A DNA stretch of 64,000 nt, from contig FNSS01000001.1 in NCBI GenBank assembly GCA_900104855.1, forward strand, positions 3,720,001 through 3,784,000, in the 5' to 3' direction. This document shows, one piece after another, positions 43,605-52,093 of this stretch (its first letter is position 1; every line of letters starts with the position of its first letter). A program made the position numbers and the translations under genes. Under the pieces are notes generated by a model. It was not told where the DNA came from. It did not search any database and saw nothing but the letters and a program-made list of their open reading frames with translations. Source of the DNA: Rhizobiales bacterium GAS188 (GTDB taxonomy: Bacteria; Pseudomonadota; Alphaproteobacteria; Rhizobiales; Beijerinckiaceae).

Positions 43605-45467
43605 CTAAGGGGCCAGAAGCTCCGCCGCCGGCGCCTGCAGCGGCGCCCAGACCGTCGAGGGATCGTCGGGCGGGACTGCGGCGAGGAGGGTTCGCGTATA
43701 GGGATGGCGCGGCGAGGCGAAGATGTCGGCGGTGCGCCCGCTCTCGACGATCTCGCCACGCCACATCACCAGCACCCGGTCGCAGAGATTTCGTACCACT
43801 GCGAGATCATGTGAGATGAACAGCATCGAGAAGGAGAGCTCGCGCCGCAGGCGCCGCAACAGCGCGATCAGCTGCGCCTGCACGGACACGTCGAGACCGG
43901 AGGCGATCTCGTCGGCGAGCAGCAGCTTGGGCGTGGCGCACAAAGCGCGCGCAATGTTCACCCGTTGCTTCTGGCCGCCCGAGAGCTGCGACGGATAGCG
44001 GCCGCCGAGCTCCCCCGACAGGCCGACCTCGGCGAGCAGTTGCGCGGCCCGCGCCAGTCTCTCGCGTGTCGCGAGCCTCGGTGCCGCCGCCTCCAGCACC
44101 TGCGTCACGATGCTGGCGACGCGCCGGCGCGGATTGAGCGCCGATTGTGGATCCTGGAACACCATCTGCACGGTGTCGATACGCCGTCGGCGCGCCTCGC
44201 TGTTCGGGTTCGCGACGTCGAGGCCGCCGAGCTCGATGCGGCCGGACGTGGCGCGTTCGAGGCCGACGACGAGCTTGGCGATCGTCGACTTGCCGCTGCC
44301 GCTCTCCCCGACGATGCCGACGAATTCATCCTCTGCGACCTCGAAGCTCACGGCGTTGACGGCGGTGATCTCGCTCTTGCCGAACAGCCCGCGCCTTGTG
44401 CGGTAGCGCTTGGTGAGGCCGGCGACCGCGAGCAGCGGGGTGTTGCGGCCGGGTTTCTCGGTCGCTTGCGCCTCCGTCGACGCCGCGATGCCGGAAGTCA
44501 TCTCGACCCGGAAACAGGCGGCTTCGCGCCCTGGCGAGACGGTCGCGAGGTGAGGCTCGCTCTGCCGGCAGATCTCGCCGGCATTCGGGCAGCGCGGCGC
44601 GAAGCGGCAGCCTTGGAGCGCGTTCAGGCGGGCGATTCCCGGCATCTCGCCCGCAAGCGCGTAGAGCTGGCGCTCGGGCGTCGAGAGCGACGGAATCGCG
44701 AGCTGCAGGCAGCGCGCATAAGGATGCAGCGGCGCGGCCAAAAGGCTGCGCGCCGGGCCTTTCTCAACCGGGCGACCCGCATAGAGTACCAGCACGTCGT
44801 CGCAGATCTGCGCCGCGAGCCGCAGATCATGGGTGATGAACACGACCGCTGCGCCATAGGCGTCGCGCATCTCCGCCATCAGGGCGACGATGCGCGCCTG
44901 AATGGTGACGTCGAGCGCCGTCGTCGGCTCATCGGCGATCACGAGCCTCGGGCGGCTGGCGAAGGCCATGGCGATCAGCACGCGCTGGCACATGCCGCCC
45001 GAAAGCTGGTGCGGATATTGGTTCACGAGCTCGGCGGCGCGCGGCAGATGCACGGCTTCGAGCATGGCGCGTGTCTGCTCGCGCCGCTCGGCCAGCGTGG
45101 CGACGCCGATGCGGGCGAGGTGCTCGCCGAATTGCGCGCCGACGGTCAGGACCGGGTTCAGGGCGCTCAGCGGCTCCTGCGGGATGAAGGCGATCTCGCG
45201 TCCGAGCAGATGCCGGCGCCGGCCGCCCTCCATGGCGATCAGGTCTTCGCCCGCGAAGCTGAGGCTTCCGGAGGTGACGGAGAAGCCCGCCGGGAGCAAT
45301 TGCGCGATGGTGCGCCCGATCATCGACTTGCCGGCGCCTGATTCGCCGACGAGCCCGAGCACCTTGCCGGGCTCGAGCGTGAAGGCGATATCGGAGAGCA
45401 CCGGCAGGCGCTGCCCGTCGCGCAGCTGCGTCTCGACCGTCAATCCCTGTGCGGCGAGCAGGCTCAC
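43605..45467 (-). CDS. Oligopeptide-type ABC ATPase with fused DppD- and DppF-like domains
   Basis: A 620-residue protein with two complete ABC domains, as in YejF or GsiA. The first has Walker A GESGAGKSM and signature LSGGMCQRV; the second has GESGSGKST and LSGGQKQRV. An oligo_HPY segment with the CRFAPRCPNAGEIC Cys cluster lies between them. It powers the DppB/DppC-like permeases two bases upstream. Known substrates of the family include peptides, nickel, opines and glutathione. Confidence 0.9.
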   Translation of the reverse strand: MSLLAAQGLTVETQLRDGQRLPVLSDIAFTLEPGKVLGLVGESGAGKSMIGRTIAQLLPAGFSVTSGSLSFAGEDLIAMEGGRRRHLLGREIAFIPQEPLSALNPVLTVGAQFGEHLARIGVATLAERREQTRAMLEAVHLPRAAELVNQYPHQLSGGMCQRVLIAMAFASRPRLVIADEPTTALDVTIQARIVALMAEMRDAYGAAVVFITHDLRLAAQICDDVLVLYAGRPVEKGPARSLLAAPLHPYARCLQLAIPSLSTPERQLYALAGEMPGIARLNALQGCRFAPRCPNAGEICRQSEPHLATVSPGREAACFRVEMTSGIAASTEAQATEKPGRNTPLLAVAGLTKRYRTRRGLFGKSEITAVNAVSFEVAEDEFVGIVGESGSGKSTIAKLVVGLERATSGRIELGGLDVANPNSEARRRRIDTVQMVFQDPQSALNPRRRVASIVTQVLEAAAPRLATRERLARAAQLLAEVGLSGELGGRYPSQLSGGQKQRVNIARALCATPKLLLADEIASGLDVSVQAQLIALLRRLRRELSFSMLFISHDLAVVRNLCDRVLVMWRGEIVESGRTADIFASPRHPYTRTLLAAVPPDDPSTVWAPLQAPAAELLAP

Positions 45468-45469
45468 CC

Positions 45470-46327
45470 TCAGACCTCGCGCGCCTGCATCAGGCGTGGA
45501 TCGAGGGTGCGCCGCAAGCCGTCGCCGAGAAGATTGAAGCCGAGCACGGTGATGAAGATCGCGAGCATCGGCAAGACGAGGTTCCAGGCCGATTCATAGA
45601 TCGACTGGCGCGCATCGGCGATCATCTGGCCCCAGGCCGACTGGTTGGCGCCGACGCTCATGCCGACGAAGGACAGGACCGCCTCGACGATCACGGCGAT
45701 CCCCATCTCGATGCTGACGAGCGTTATCAGCAAGGGCAGGGTGGCGGGCAGGATCTCGCGGGTCAAGGTGCGCCAATGGCTGAAGCCAACGAGCCGCGCC
45801 GCCGCCACATAGTCCTGCCGCGTCGTGACCAGCACCTCGGCCCGCAGCACCCGGCAGAAGCGCGTCCAGTCGACGAGCACGATGGCGAGGATGACACTGC
45901 GCACCCCAGCGCCGAGCCCGGTCATCAGCACGAGCGACAGCACCACGGGCGGGAACGACATCCACACATCGACAGCGCGGCCGATTAGCCAATCGACCTT
46001 GCCGCCGAAATAGCCGCCGAGATGGGCGAGGGTTGCCCCCATCAGCATCGCGCCGAGGGAAGCGAGCACCGCGACCGTCATGGCGACGCGGGCCCCGTAG
46101 AGGAGCCGCGAGAGCACGTCGCGCCCGAGCGAATCGGTGCCGAGCAGATAGGTCGCATCGCCCGCCGCCGACCAGGACGGCGGCACCAGGGTGGCGATCA
46201 GGTTCTGCTCCTCTGGATCGTGCGGCGCGAGGAAGGGCGCGAACAGCGCGCAGGCGATGACGACCGCGACGATCGTCAAGCCGACGACCACCCGCAAGGA
46301 GCGCAGCGCCGCGAAACCCTTGCGCAT
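45470..46327 (-). CDS. Oligopeptide-type ABC permease (DppC-like)
   Basis: A 285-residue membrane protein. LLGTDSLGRDVLSRLLYGARVAM near residue 65 and the EAA loop VAAARLVGFSHWRTLTREILPAT near 180 are typical of DppC. Its ATG overlaps the DppB stop by one base (TGATG). It pairs with DppB-like to form the channel. A short N-terminal cytoplasmic part is normal for DppC. Confidence 0.9.
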   Translation of the reverse strand: MRKGFAALRSLRVVVGLTIVAVVIACALFAPFLAPHDPEEQNLIATLVPPSWSAAGDATYLLGTDSLGRDVLSRLLYGARVAMTVAVLASLGAMLMGATLAHLGGYFGGKVDWLIGRAVDVWMSFPPVVLSLVLMTGLGAGVRSVILAIVLVDWTRFCRVLRAEVLVTTRQDYVAAARLVGFSHWRTLTREILPATLPLLITLVSIEMGIAVIVEAVLSFVGMSVGANQSAWGQMIADARQSIYESAWNLVLPMLAIFITVLGFNLLGDGLRRTLDPRLMQAREV

Positions 46328-47343
46328 CAGGCCGTCCTCAGCCGCGGGTTGAGCACGAGATAGAGCCCGTCGATGATCATGTTGATGATCAGCACCACGA
46401 CCGCATAGGCGAGCGCCACCGCCTGGATGATCGGCAGATCGGCGTTGCGCACCGCATCGACCATGAGGTTACCGAGGCCGGGATAGGAATAGATCACCTC
46501 GATCAGCAAGGTGCCGCCGAACAGGAAGCCGAACTGCACACCCATCAAAGTCAAGGTCGGCAGAACGGCGTTCTTCAGCGTGTGGCGCAGCAGGATGCGC
46601 CCCTCGGATACGCCGCGCAGCCTCGCCTGCCGGATATAGTCGGCGTGGTCGACCTCATAGAGGCTCGAGCGCAGCACCCGCATGATCGGGACCGAGAAGG
46701 CAAGGCCAAGCGCCGTCGCTGGCAGGATCATGTGCTTGAGCGCATCCATGAACATGTCGAGCCGGCCCTCGATCAGCGTGTCGAGCAGCAGGAAGCCCGA
46801 ATGCATGGGGCGCGGGAAGCTCGCCGCGAGCCGCCCGGTGAAGGGCAGGATCGGCCAGGCGACCCCGAAGGCCAGGATGAATATCAAGCCGAACAGGAAA
46901 TCCGGCGTCGACATCAGCACGGTCGAGCCGAGATCGGCGGCCTCGCCGCGCCAGCTGCCGCGCAGATGGAAGAGCATCAGCCCGCCCACGAAGCCGAGCC
47001 CGGCGGCGATTGCCATGGCGAGGGCTGCGAGCTCGATGGTCGCCGGCAGGCTCTCGCCGATGAGCCCGGCAACGCCGCGCCGGAAATGGATCGAGGTGCC
47101 GAGATCGCCGCGCAACGTCTGGCCGAGCCAGATCGCATATTGCTGCGGCAAGGGGCGATCGAGGCCCATCTCCTTGCGCTTCACCTCGATCTCGTCCTTC
47201 GTGGCGTTGGGCGGCATGGACATCGCGGCCGGATCGACCGGCAGGACGCGCAGCACCGCGAAGACCAGGGCCGAGACCACGAGCAGGATGGGGATCGCAG
47301 CGGCAAGCCTTTTGGCGAACAGCGCCAGGACCGGCGCGATCAT
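46327..47343 (-). CDS. Oligopeptide-type ABC permease (DppB-like)
   Basis: A 338-residue membrane protein with the DppB N-terminus (LAAAIPILLVVSALVFAVLRVLPVDPAAM) and the EAA loop YIRQARLRGVSEGRILLRHTLKNAVLP near residue 245. It starts at ATG 47343, 39 bases after the substrate-binding protein stop. It is the second gene of a four-gene importer operon. Confidence 0.9.
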   Translation of the reverse strand: MIAPVLALFAKRLAAAIPILLVVSALVFAVLRVLPVDPAAMSMPPNATKDEIEVKRKEMGLDRPLPQQYAIWLGQTLRGDLGTSIHFRRGVAGLIGESLPATIELAALAMAIAAGLGFVGGLMLFHLRGSWRGEAADLGSTVLMSTPDFLFGLIFILAFGVAWPILPFTGRLAASFPRPMHSGFLLLDTLIEGRLDMFMDALKHMILPATALGLAFSVPIMRVLRSSLYEVDHADYIRQARLRGVSEGRILLRHTLKNAVLPTLTLMGVQFGFLFGGTLLIEVIYSYPGLGNLMVDAVRNADLPIIQAVALAYAVVVLIINMIIDGLYLVLNPRLRTA

Positions 47344-47382
47344 GTCGGGCGCGCCCGGCGCAAGCGAAATCCAAACAGGCCG

Positions 47383-48918
47383 TCAGCTCCAGCTCATGCT
47401 GTCGGCGCGCACCCAGCCATTGCCGTATTGGGTGTAAGAGAGGTTCTTCTTGCGCACCAGCGTCTGCACGCTCTGCAGCAACGGGATCGAGGCGCCGCTT
47501 TCGACCGAGTCCTTGTTCAACGCCTTGTAGCCGGCGATGCGCTCGTCGTAATTTGCGACATTGAACAGGTCGAGCGCCCTCTGGCCGACCTCCATGCCCT
47601 TCCAGGCCGAGAACGGCATCTTCGGATTGAGCAGATAACCGGAAAAGATCTCCGGGTCGCCCGTCGCGTTGTCCCAGCTGTAGAGGGTCGCTTCCGGCAG
47701 CTTGGCGCCGCGGTTCAGCTCGAAATATTTGGCGTATTCGATCACTTCGAGCTCGGCCTCGATGCCGACCTTCTTCCACATCTGCGCGATGGCGCGCGCG
47801 ATATCGTAGTCGGAGGGGAAATTGCCGTTGGTCGAGGCGAAGCTGAACTTGGCCGGCTTGTCGGCCGAATAGCCCGATTTGGCCAGGAGCTGCTTGGCGA
47901 GCTCGGGATCGTAGGCGAAATTGTAGTCCGGCAGATAGGCGGCGGTGCCCGGCGTCGCCATGACCGAGAGCGGCACCGCGGCTCCGCCATAGAAAGCCTG
48001 CGACAGCGCCTTCTTGTCGATCGCATGATGGGCGGCGAGCCGCACATTCGGATCGGCAAAACCGAGATCGTTGCGCACCTGCAGCAGGATCACGCGGGTG
48101 ATGGGATTGAGCTCGCCCGCAAGGTGCGGCTCGTTCTTCAGGCGCTGCACCTCGCGCACCGGCACCGAGACGGTGAGATCGACCTGCCCCGACTGGACGG
48201 CGGCGACACGCGCCGAAGGGTCCTTGATGATCTCGAAGGTGACGCGCCGCAGCTTGGGCTTCGGCCCCCAATAGGTTTCGTTGCGCTCGAGCACGATGCG
48301 CGAATTCAGTGCGTATTCGGCGATCCTGTAGGGGCCGGAGCCGACCGGCTTATCGCGGAAGGCATCGACGCCGACCTTCTCCATATAGTCCTTGGGCACC
48401 ACGAAGCTGCCGAGGAAGGAAAGCCATTGCGGTGCGGTTGGCGCCGGCGAATCGAAGCGCATCACGGCCTTGGTGGCTGAGACGATCTCGATATCGGTGA
48501 CCTTGCGCCAGGAATTGGCGATGTCGACCTTGTGGCCGGCCTTGATCCGCTCGAAGAAGGTGTAGCGGAAATCCGCCGTCGTCATCTTGTCGCCATTGTG
48601 GAAGGCGACGTCGTCGCGCAGCTCGACCGGCATGCTTTTGGCGTCGGCGGCGAGCTCCCAGGATTTCACGACATTGGGGATCAGCTTGAGCTTCGGATCC
48701 TGATCGAGCGGCTGGTCGAACACCATCTTGAAGATCGACTGGGCATCCGGCACGAAACGCTGATTGGGATCCCAGCTCGGCACGTCCTGCGGCCAGCCGA
48801 TGGTGACGCTGTCGGTCTCGGCGGCCAGCGCTTGCAGGACGCCGCCCAATGGGCGAAGGCCCGCGACGCCGAGTGCGGTCGCGCCAAGCACGGACCTGCG
48901 AGTGAATGCGGATGTCAT
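47383..48918 (-). CDS. Oligopeptide-type ABC substrate-binding protein (SBP_bac_5)
   Basis: A 511-residue periplasmic protein. The N-terminus has a twin-arginine-like signal (TRRSVLGATALGVAGL, cut near ALAAE). Typical family segments are SWDPNQRF, LRDDVAFHNGDKMTTADFRYTF and the PVGSGPYRIAEY turn. The ligand is unknown; relatives bind peptides, opines or other nitrogen compounds. It leads the importer operon, with the TTTTAAGCTTGAAATA motif 44 bases before its start. Confidence 0.9.
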   Translation of the reverse strand: MTSAFTRRSVLGATALGVAGLRPLGGVLQALAAETDSVTIGWPQDVPSWDPNQRFVPDAQSIFKMVFDQPLDQDPKLKLIPNVVKSWELAADAKSMPVELRDDVAFHNGDKMTTADFRYTFFERIKAGHKVDIANSWRKVTDIEIVSATKAVMRFDSPAPTAPQWLSFLGSFVVPKDYMEKVGVDAFRDKPVGSGPYRIAEYALNSRIVLERNETYWGPKPKLRRVTFEIIKDPSARVAAVQSGQVDLTVSVPVREVQRLKNEPHLAGELNPITRVILLQVRNDLGFADPNVRLAAHHAIDKKALSQAFYGGAAVPLSVMATPGTAAYLPDYNFAYDPELAKQLLAKSGYSADKPAKFSFASTNGNFPSDYDIARAIAQMWKKVGIEAELEVIEYAKYFELNRGAKLPEATLYSWDNATGDPEIFSGYLLNPKMPFSAWKGMEVGQRALDLFNVANYDERIAGYKALNKDSVESGASIPLLQSVQTLVRKKNLSYTQYGNGWVRADSMSWS

Positions 48919-48962
48919 GGCGAAACCTCGTCGAAGGTGACTAGATCACTTGGGGACGAAAT

Positions 48963-48978
48963 TATTTCAAGCTTAAAA
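48963..48978 (-). promoter_or_regulatory. TTTTAAGCTTGAAATA motif upstream of the oligopeptide-type importer
   Basis: On the minus strand, reading towards the binding-protein gene, the sequence is identical over 16 bases to the motif at 40917-40932. It sits 44-60 bases before the ATG at 48918, a normal place for an operator overlapping a promoter. Around it (48959-48990) the DNA is unusually AT-rich for this genome. Confidence 0.6.
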
Positions 48979-49059
48979 CGATTATTTCTGCGGCGCAACA
49001 GGATTGCGATTGGCAGTTTGCGAACCTGGCCTGAGGCTCGGTCCGCGGTGTGAACCGTC

Positions 49060-50037
49060 TCAATCGAGCAGGGTGATGCGCCGGCCGATGCCCCGTCGCT
49101 CCGCCTCGCAATAAGCGAGCCAGGCGGCCGCGAGGTCCTGGAAGGGCAGGCCGACGGCGCCGAACACGGTGATCTCGTCCGATCCTGTCCGGCCGGGCTT
49201 CTGTCCCGCCAGCACCTCGCCGAGCTCGGCCGCGATCGCCTCCTCGCCGAGACCGACATTGCCGATCGCCCCCATGGCGAGCGCGAGCTCGCGATCATCG
49301 GCGACGAAACGCGATGCCGAGATGAGCTCGGCGGAAAGCTCCGCCTTGCCCGGCTCATCGGGGCCGAGCGTCGTGACATGGGTGCCGGCCCGTAGCATGC
49401 CCGGGAACAGGAAGGGCGTTTTCGCCCAGGTGGAAGTCAGGACGATATCAGCCTGCGCGAGTACCTGTTCGAGGCTCTCACTTGCCTCGATGCGCAGGCC
49501 GAGCCGCTGGCCCTCGCTTCTCGCAAAGGCGATCGCCTTATCTGCGTCGAGATCGAAGACCCGCACCGCGGCGAGATCGCGGACTGATTTCAGGCATTCG
49601 AGCTGCAGGCGGCCTTGCTGGCCCGCGCCGATGATCGCGACCGTAGAGGCGTCGCGGCGCGCCAGCACATCGGCGCCAAGCGCGCCCGAAAACCCGGTGC
49701 GCAGCGCCGTGAGCCAGGTGCTTTCGAGGATCGCCAGCACGCGGCCGTCATCGATGGCATGCAGAATGATCACCCCCTTGATGGCCGGGTCGCTGCCGGG
49801 GAATTTCGCATGCACCTTGACCGAATAGGCCGGTATGCCGGGCACGAAGCCCGGTGCCAGCAGCATGGCGCCGGCGCCGACCGGAGCGGCTGCCGGCAAA
49901 GCCACTGGAAAGCGGCGCTCGCGCGCCCCCACGAGCCCGGAGCGTGCAATGAAGCCCGCCCGCAAGGCTTGAAGGATGGCGGCGGGCTCGACCAGCGCGC
50001 CGAGCTCGGCGCGCGTCAATACCAAGGTGTCGCTCAT
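49060..50037 (-). CDS. Ornithine cyclodeaminase/mu-crystallin-family protein
   Basis: A 325-residue enzyme starting at ATG 50037, which overlaps the LivM-like stop (ATGA). PAYSVKVHAKFPG near residue 75 and the Rossmann motif VAIIGAGQQGRLQLECL near 130 are typical. Family members turn ornithine into proline, reduce cyclic imines or make N-alkyl amino acids. It is translationally linked to an importer permease, so it likely acts on the imported compound. Confidence 0.87.
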   Translation of the reverse strand: MSDTLVLTRAELGALVEPAAILQALRAGFIARSGLVGARERRFPVALPAAAPVGAGAMLLAPGFVPGIPAYSVKVHAKFPGSDPAIKGVIILHAIDDGRVLAILESTWLTALRTGFSGALGADVLARRDASTVAIIGAGQQGRLQLECLKSVRDLAAVRVFDLDADKAIAFARSEGQRLGLRIEASESLEQVLAQADIVLTSTWAKTPFLFPGMLRAGTHVTTLGPDEPGKAELSAELISASRFVADDRELALAMGAIGNVGLGEEAIAAELGEVLAGQKPGRTGSDEITVFGAVGLPFQDLAAAWLAYCEAERRGIGRRITLLD

Positions 50038-51014
50038 GGCGTCGGCGAGGGCGTAGCGACTTTCAGCTTGCCGATCTTGCCGATCAGCGCGGCGAGGCCA
50101 CCCATATTGGCGCGCATCAGCGCGATCACCAGGACCGCATAGATCACCATGTCCCATTCGCCGTATTTGGCGAGATAGCTGTTGAGGATCTGGATCGGGG
50201 CGGCGCCGATCAGCGGCCCCGCGAAGGAACCGAGCCCGCCCACCACCGTCATGATCACGAGCTTCGCCATCTCGCTGAAATCGGCGATCTGCGGGGAGAG
50301 CACCACGACATAATGCGCATAGAGAGCGCCGGCGAGCCCCGCAAAGGCGCTGGAGGCGGTGAACACAAAGGTCTTGATGCGCGTCGCATCGATGCCGAGG
50401 CTTTCGGCGCGCAACTCGTCGTCGCGGATGGCGCGCATGAAGATGCCGAACCGCGAGCGCAGCATGGCATACATGGCGAGCACGCAGATCAGCGTCACCA
50501 GCACGAAGGTCACGTAGTAGCCGCGCGGCGTGAGGCCTTCGGCGAGCGGCGGCACGGTGAGGCCGAGCTCGCCGCGCGTGATCGAGTAGGCGGCGGTGAG
50601 CAGGATGTGCACCGTCTCGGCGAAGGCCCAGGTGGCGATGGCGAGGTAGATGGCGCGCATGCGCAGCACCAGCCGGCCGAGGCAGAAGCCCAGCGCCGCC
50701 GACAGCACGACGCCGCAGATGATGCCGATCACGGGCGGCACGCCATAGATCGTCGTGATCAGTCCCGACGTATAGGCGCCGATCGCCGCGAAGGCCTGTT
50801 GGGCCAGCGAGAACTGCCCGGTGAAGCCGGCGAGCAGGTTCCAGCTCGCGGCGAGGATCGTGTAATAGAGGCTGGTGATCAGCACATGCAGCACATAGTC
50901 GCTGACGAAGGGCGCGAGCGCCAGCAGCGCGATGCCGGCGCCGGTGGCGATCGCCAGGGGGAGGAGAAAGGCGCTGGGGCCTGAGCCTTGCACGGTCATC
51001 CCTGCGGCGCTCAT
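50034..51014 (-). CDS. Branched-chain-type ABC permease (LivM-like, partial system)
   Basis: A 326-residue permease if the ATG at 51014 is used; that start overlaps the stop of the ATPase gene (ATGA). NLLAGFTGQFSLAQQAFAAIGAYTSG near residue 65 and ELRAESLGIDATRIKTFVFTASSAFAGLAGALYA near 205 are LivM features. No LivH-like permease or LivG-like ATPase lies in this operon, so the transporter is incomplete here. Confidence 0.87.
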   Translation of the reverse strand: MSAAGMTVQGSGPSAFLLPLAIATGAGIALLALAPFVSDYVLHVLITSLYYTILAASWNLLAGFTGQFSLAQQAFAAIGAYTSGLITTIYGVPPVIGIICGVVLSAALGFCLGRLVLRMRAIYLAIATWAFAETVHILLTAAYSITRGELGLTVPPLAEGLTPRGYYVTFVLVTLICVLAMYAMLRSRFGIFMRAIRDDELRAESLGIDATRIKTFVFTASSAFAGLAGALYAHYVVVLSPQIADFSEMAKLVIMTVVGGLGSFAGPLIGAAPIQILNSYLAKYGEWDMVIYAVLVIALMRANMGGLAALIGKIGKLKVATPSPTP

Positions 51015-51790
51015 CCGACGAGGCATTCCTGGATCAGATCGCGGGTACGCTGCGGCGTGAACTCCGCCGCTGGCCCCTGCGCCTTGATGCGCCCGAGATT
51101 GAGCATGTAGACATGGTCGGACTGCGCGACCGCATCCTCGATATTCTGGTCGACCAGGAGGATCGTGGCGCCGAGCGCGCGTCTTGCCTGCTGCAGCAGC
51201 TCATAGACCTGCTCGACCAGCGCCGGCGCAAGGCCTGCGGTCGGCTCGTCGACCAGCATCAAGGAGGGTTCGGCCATCATCTCGCGGGCGACCGAAAGCA
51301 TGCGCCCCTGGCCTCCCGACAGATCGCCGGCAAGCGCTTTGCGCCGCTCGCCGAGCACGGGAAAGACCTCGTAGATGCGCGTCATGCGCGCCGTGAGGCG
51401 GGCCGTGTCGCGCCTGAAGGTCCAGCCGCCCATGCGCAGATTCTCTTCGACCGAGAGCAACGGAAAGGTGTTGATCTCCTGCGGCATGTAGCTCATGCCG
51501 AGCCGCTTCAGGGCGTAGGGCTCGCGCCCGGAAATCTCCTCGCCGCGCAGGCGGACGCTGCCCTGATGGGGTTTGAGGAAGCCGAAGATCGATTTCAGCA
51601 ATGTCGATTTGCCGGCGCCATTTGGGCCGATCACCAGAGTGAGGCTGTTCGCCGCGACGCCGAGCGACAAGCCTTGCAGGATGTCGACGCCGCTCTGATA
51701 GCCGGCATGCAGGTCCTCGACCGCGAGGAGCGGAGCGCTATCCACCGGTCGATTTGCCAAGAGTCGACTTGCCAACAGCTGATCTGCCAC
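51011..51790 (-). CDS. Branched-chain-type ABC ATPase (LivF-like, partial system)
   Basis: A 259-residue ATPase: Walker A GPNGAGKST, signature LSGGQGRMLSVAREMM, Walker B LMLVDEPTAGLAP and the LVDQNIEDAV switch of LivF. It is first in an operon with LivM-like and the cyclodeaminase-family gene. The N-terminal 15 residues (MADQLLASRLLANRP) are encoded by a 15-bp tandem repeat; without them the conserved part begins near LLAVEDLHAGY, so the true start could also be internal. Confidence 0.87.
   Translation of the reverse strand: MADQLLASRLLANRPVDSAPLLAVEDLHAGYQSGVDILQGLSLGVAANSLTLVIGPNGAGKSTLLKSIFGFLKPHQGSVRLRGEEISGREPYALKRLGMSYMPQEINTFPLLSVEENLRMGGWTFRRDTARLTARMTRIYEVFPVLGERRKALAGDLSGGQGRMLSVAREMMAEPSLMLVDEPTAGLAPALVEQVYELLQQARRALGATILLVDQNIEDAVAQSDHVYMLNLGRIKAQGPAAEFTPQRTRDLIQECLVG
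51748..51790 (-). repeat. 15-bp repeat encoding the N-terminus of the LivF-like protein
   Basis: On the plus strand the units are GTCGATTTGCCAAGA (51748-51762), GTCGACTTGCCAACA (51763-51777) and a shortened third copy GCTGATCTGCCAC (51778-51790). The period is five codons, so the copies stay in frame and give the loose protein repeat ADQLL-ASRLL-ANRPV. The array reaches the start codon itself. Confidence 0.75.
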
Positions 51791-52093
51791 TGGGCAACAG
51801 TCGCCTTGCCTGCGCTAAGGTGCGGCATCGATCGGAGGGGGATGGGCCTGGCGTGTTCACGACGCCCATTGTCGCGTCCGCAAGCCGCGGGTCAAGAGGG
51901 CGGGGTTGAGACTGAAAACCCGGTTTCCTCAAAACTTAGCCACAAAGACTTAGCCACGATAACTCGGCCGCAACAACTTGGCCGCCGCTTGCTCGCCCGG
52001 CACTGCGGGCGCATTCTTGCCCACGATCCAAGGCCGACCCGCTGAGGCCCGAGATCAGATCACGCCATCGCGCCTCGTGCGAGGTCTTGATCG
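51791..52093. promoter_or_regulatory. Divergent gap with a 14-bp repeat array
   Basis: These 303 bases separate the LivF-like gene (minus) from the large adenylate cyclase (plus). The only structure seen is a run of four 13-14 bp units at 51931-51985 (AAAACTTAGCCAC, AAAGACTTAGCCAC, GATAACTCGGCCGC, AACAACTTGGCCGC). It lies 109 to 163 bases before the cyclase start. No promoter elements were recognised. Confidence 0.5.
51931..51985. repeat. Four degenerate 14-bp direct repeats (ACTTRGCCRC core)
   Basis: Units begin at 51931, 51944, 51958 and 51972. The first two share ACTTAGCCAC exactly; the last two share the related words ACTCGGCCGC and ACTTGGCCGC. The period is 13-14 bases. Like the array at 18161-18232, it lies between divergent genes. 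Confidence 0.75.

Noticed and set aside
46582-48480. 632-codon plus-strand open frame opposite dppB and the binding protein
   Set aside because: Shadow of the importer genes; no recognisable domain and the composition typical of reverse GC-rich frames.
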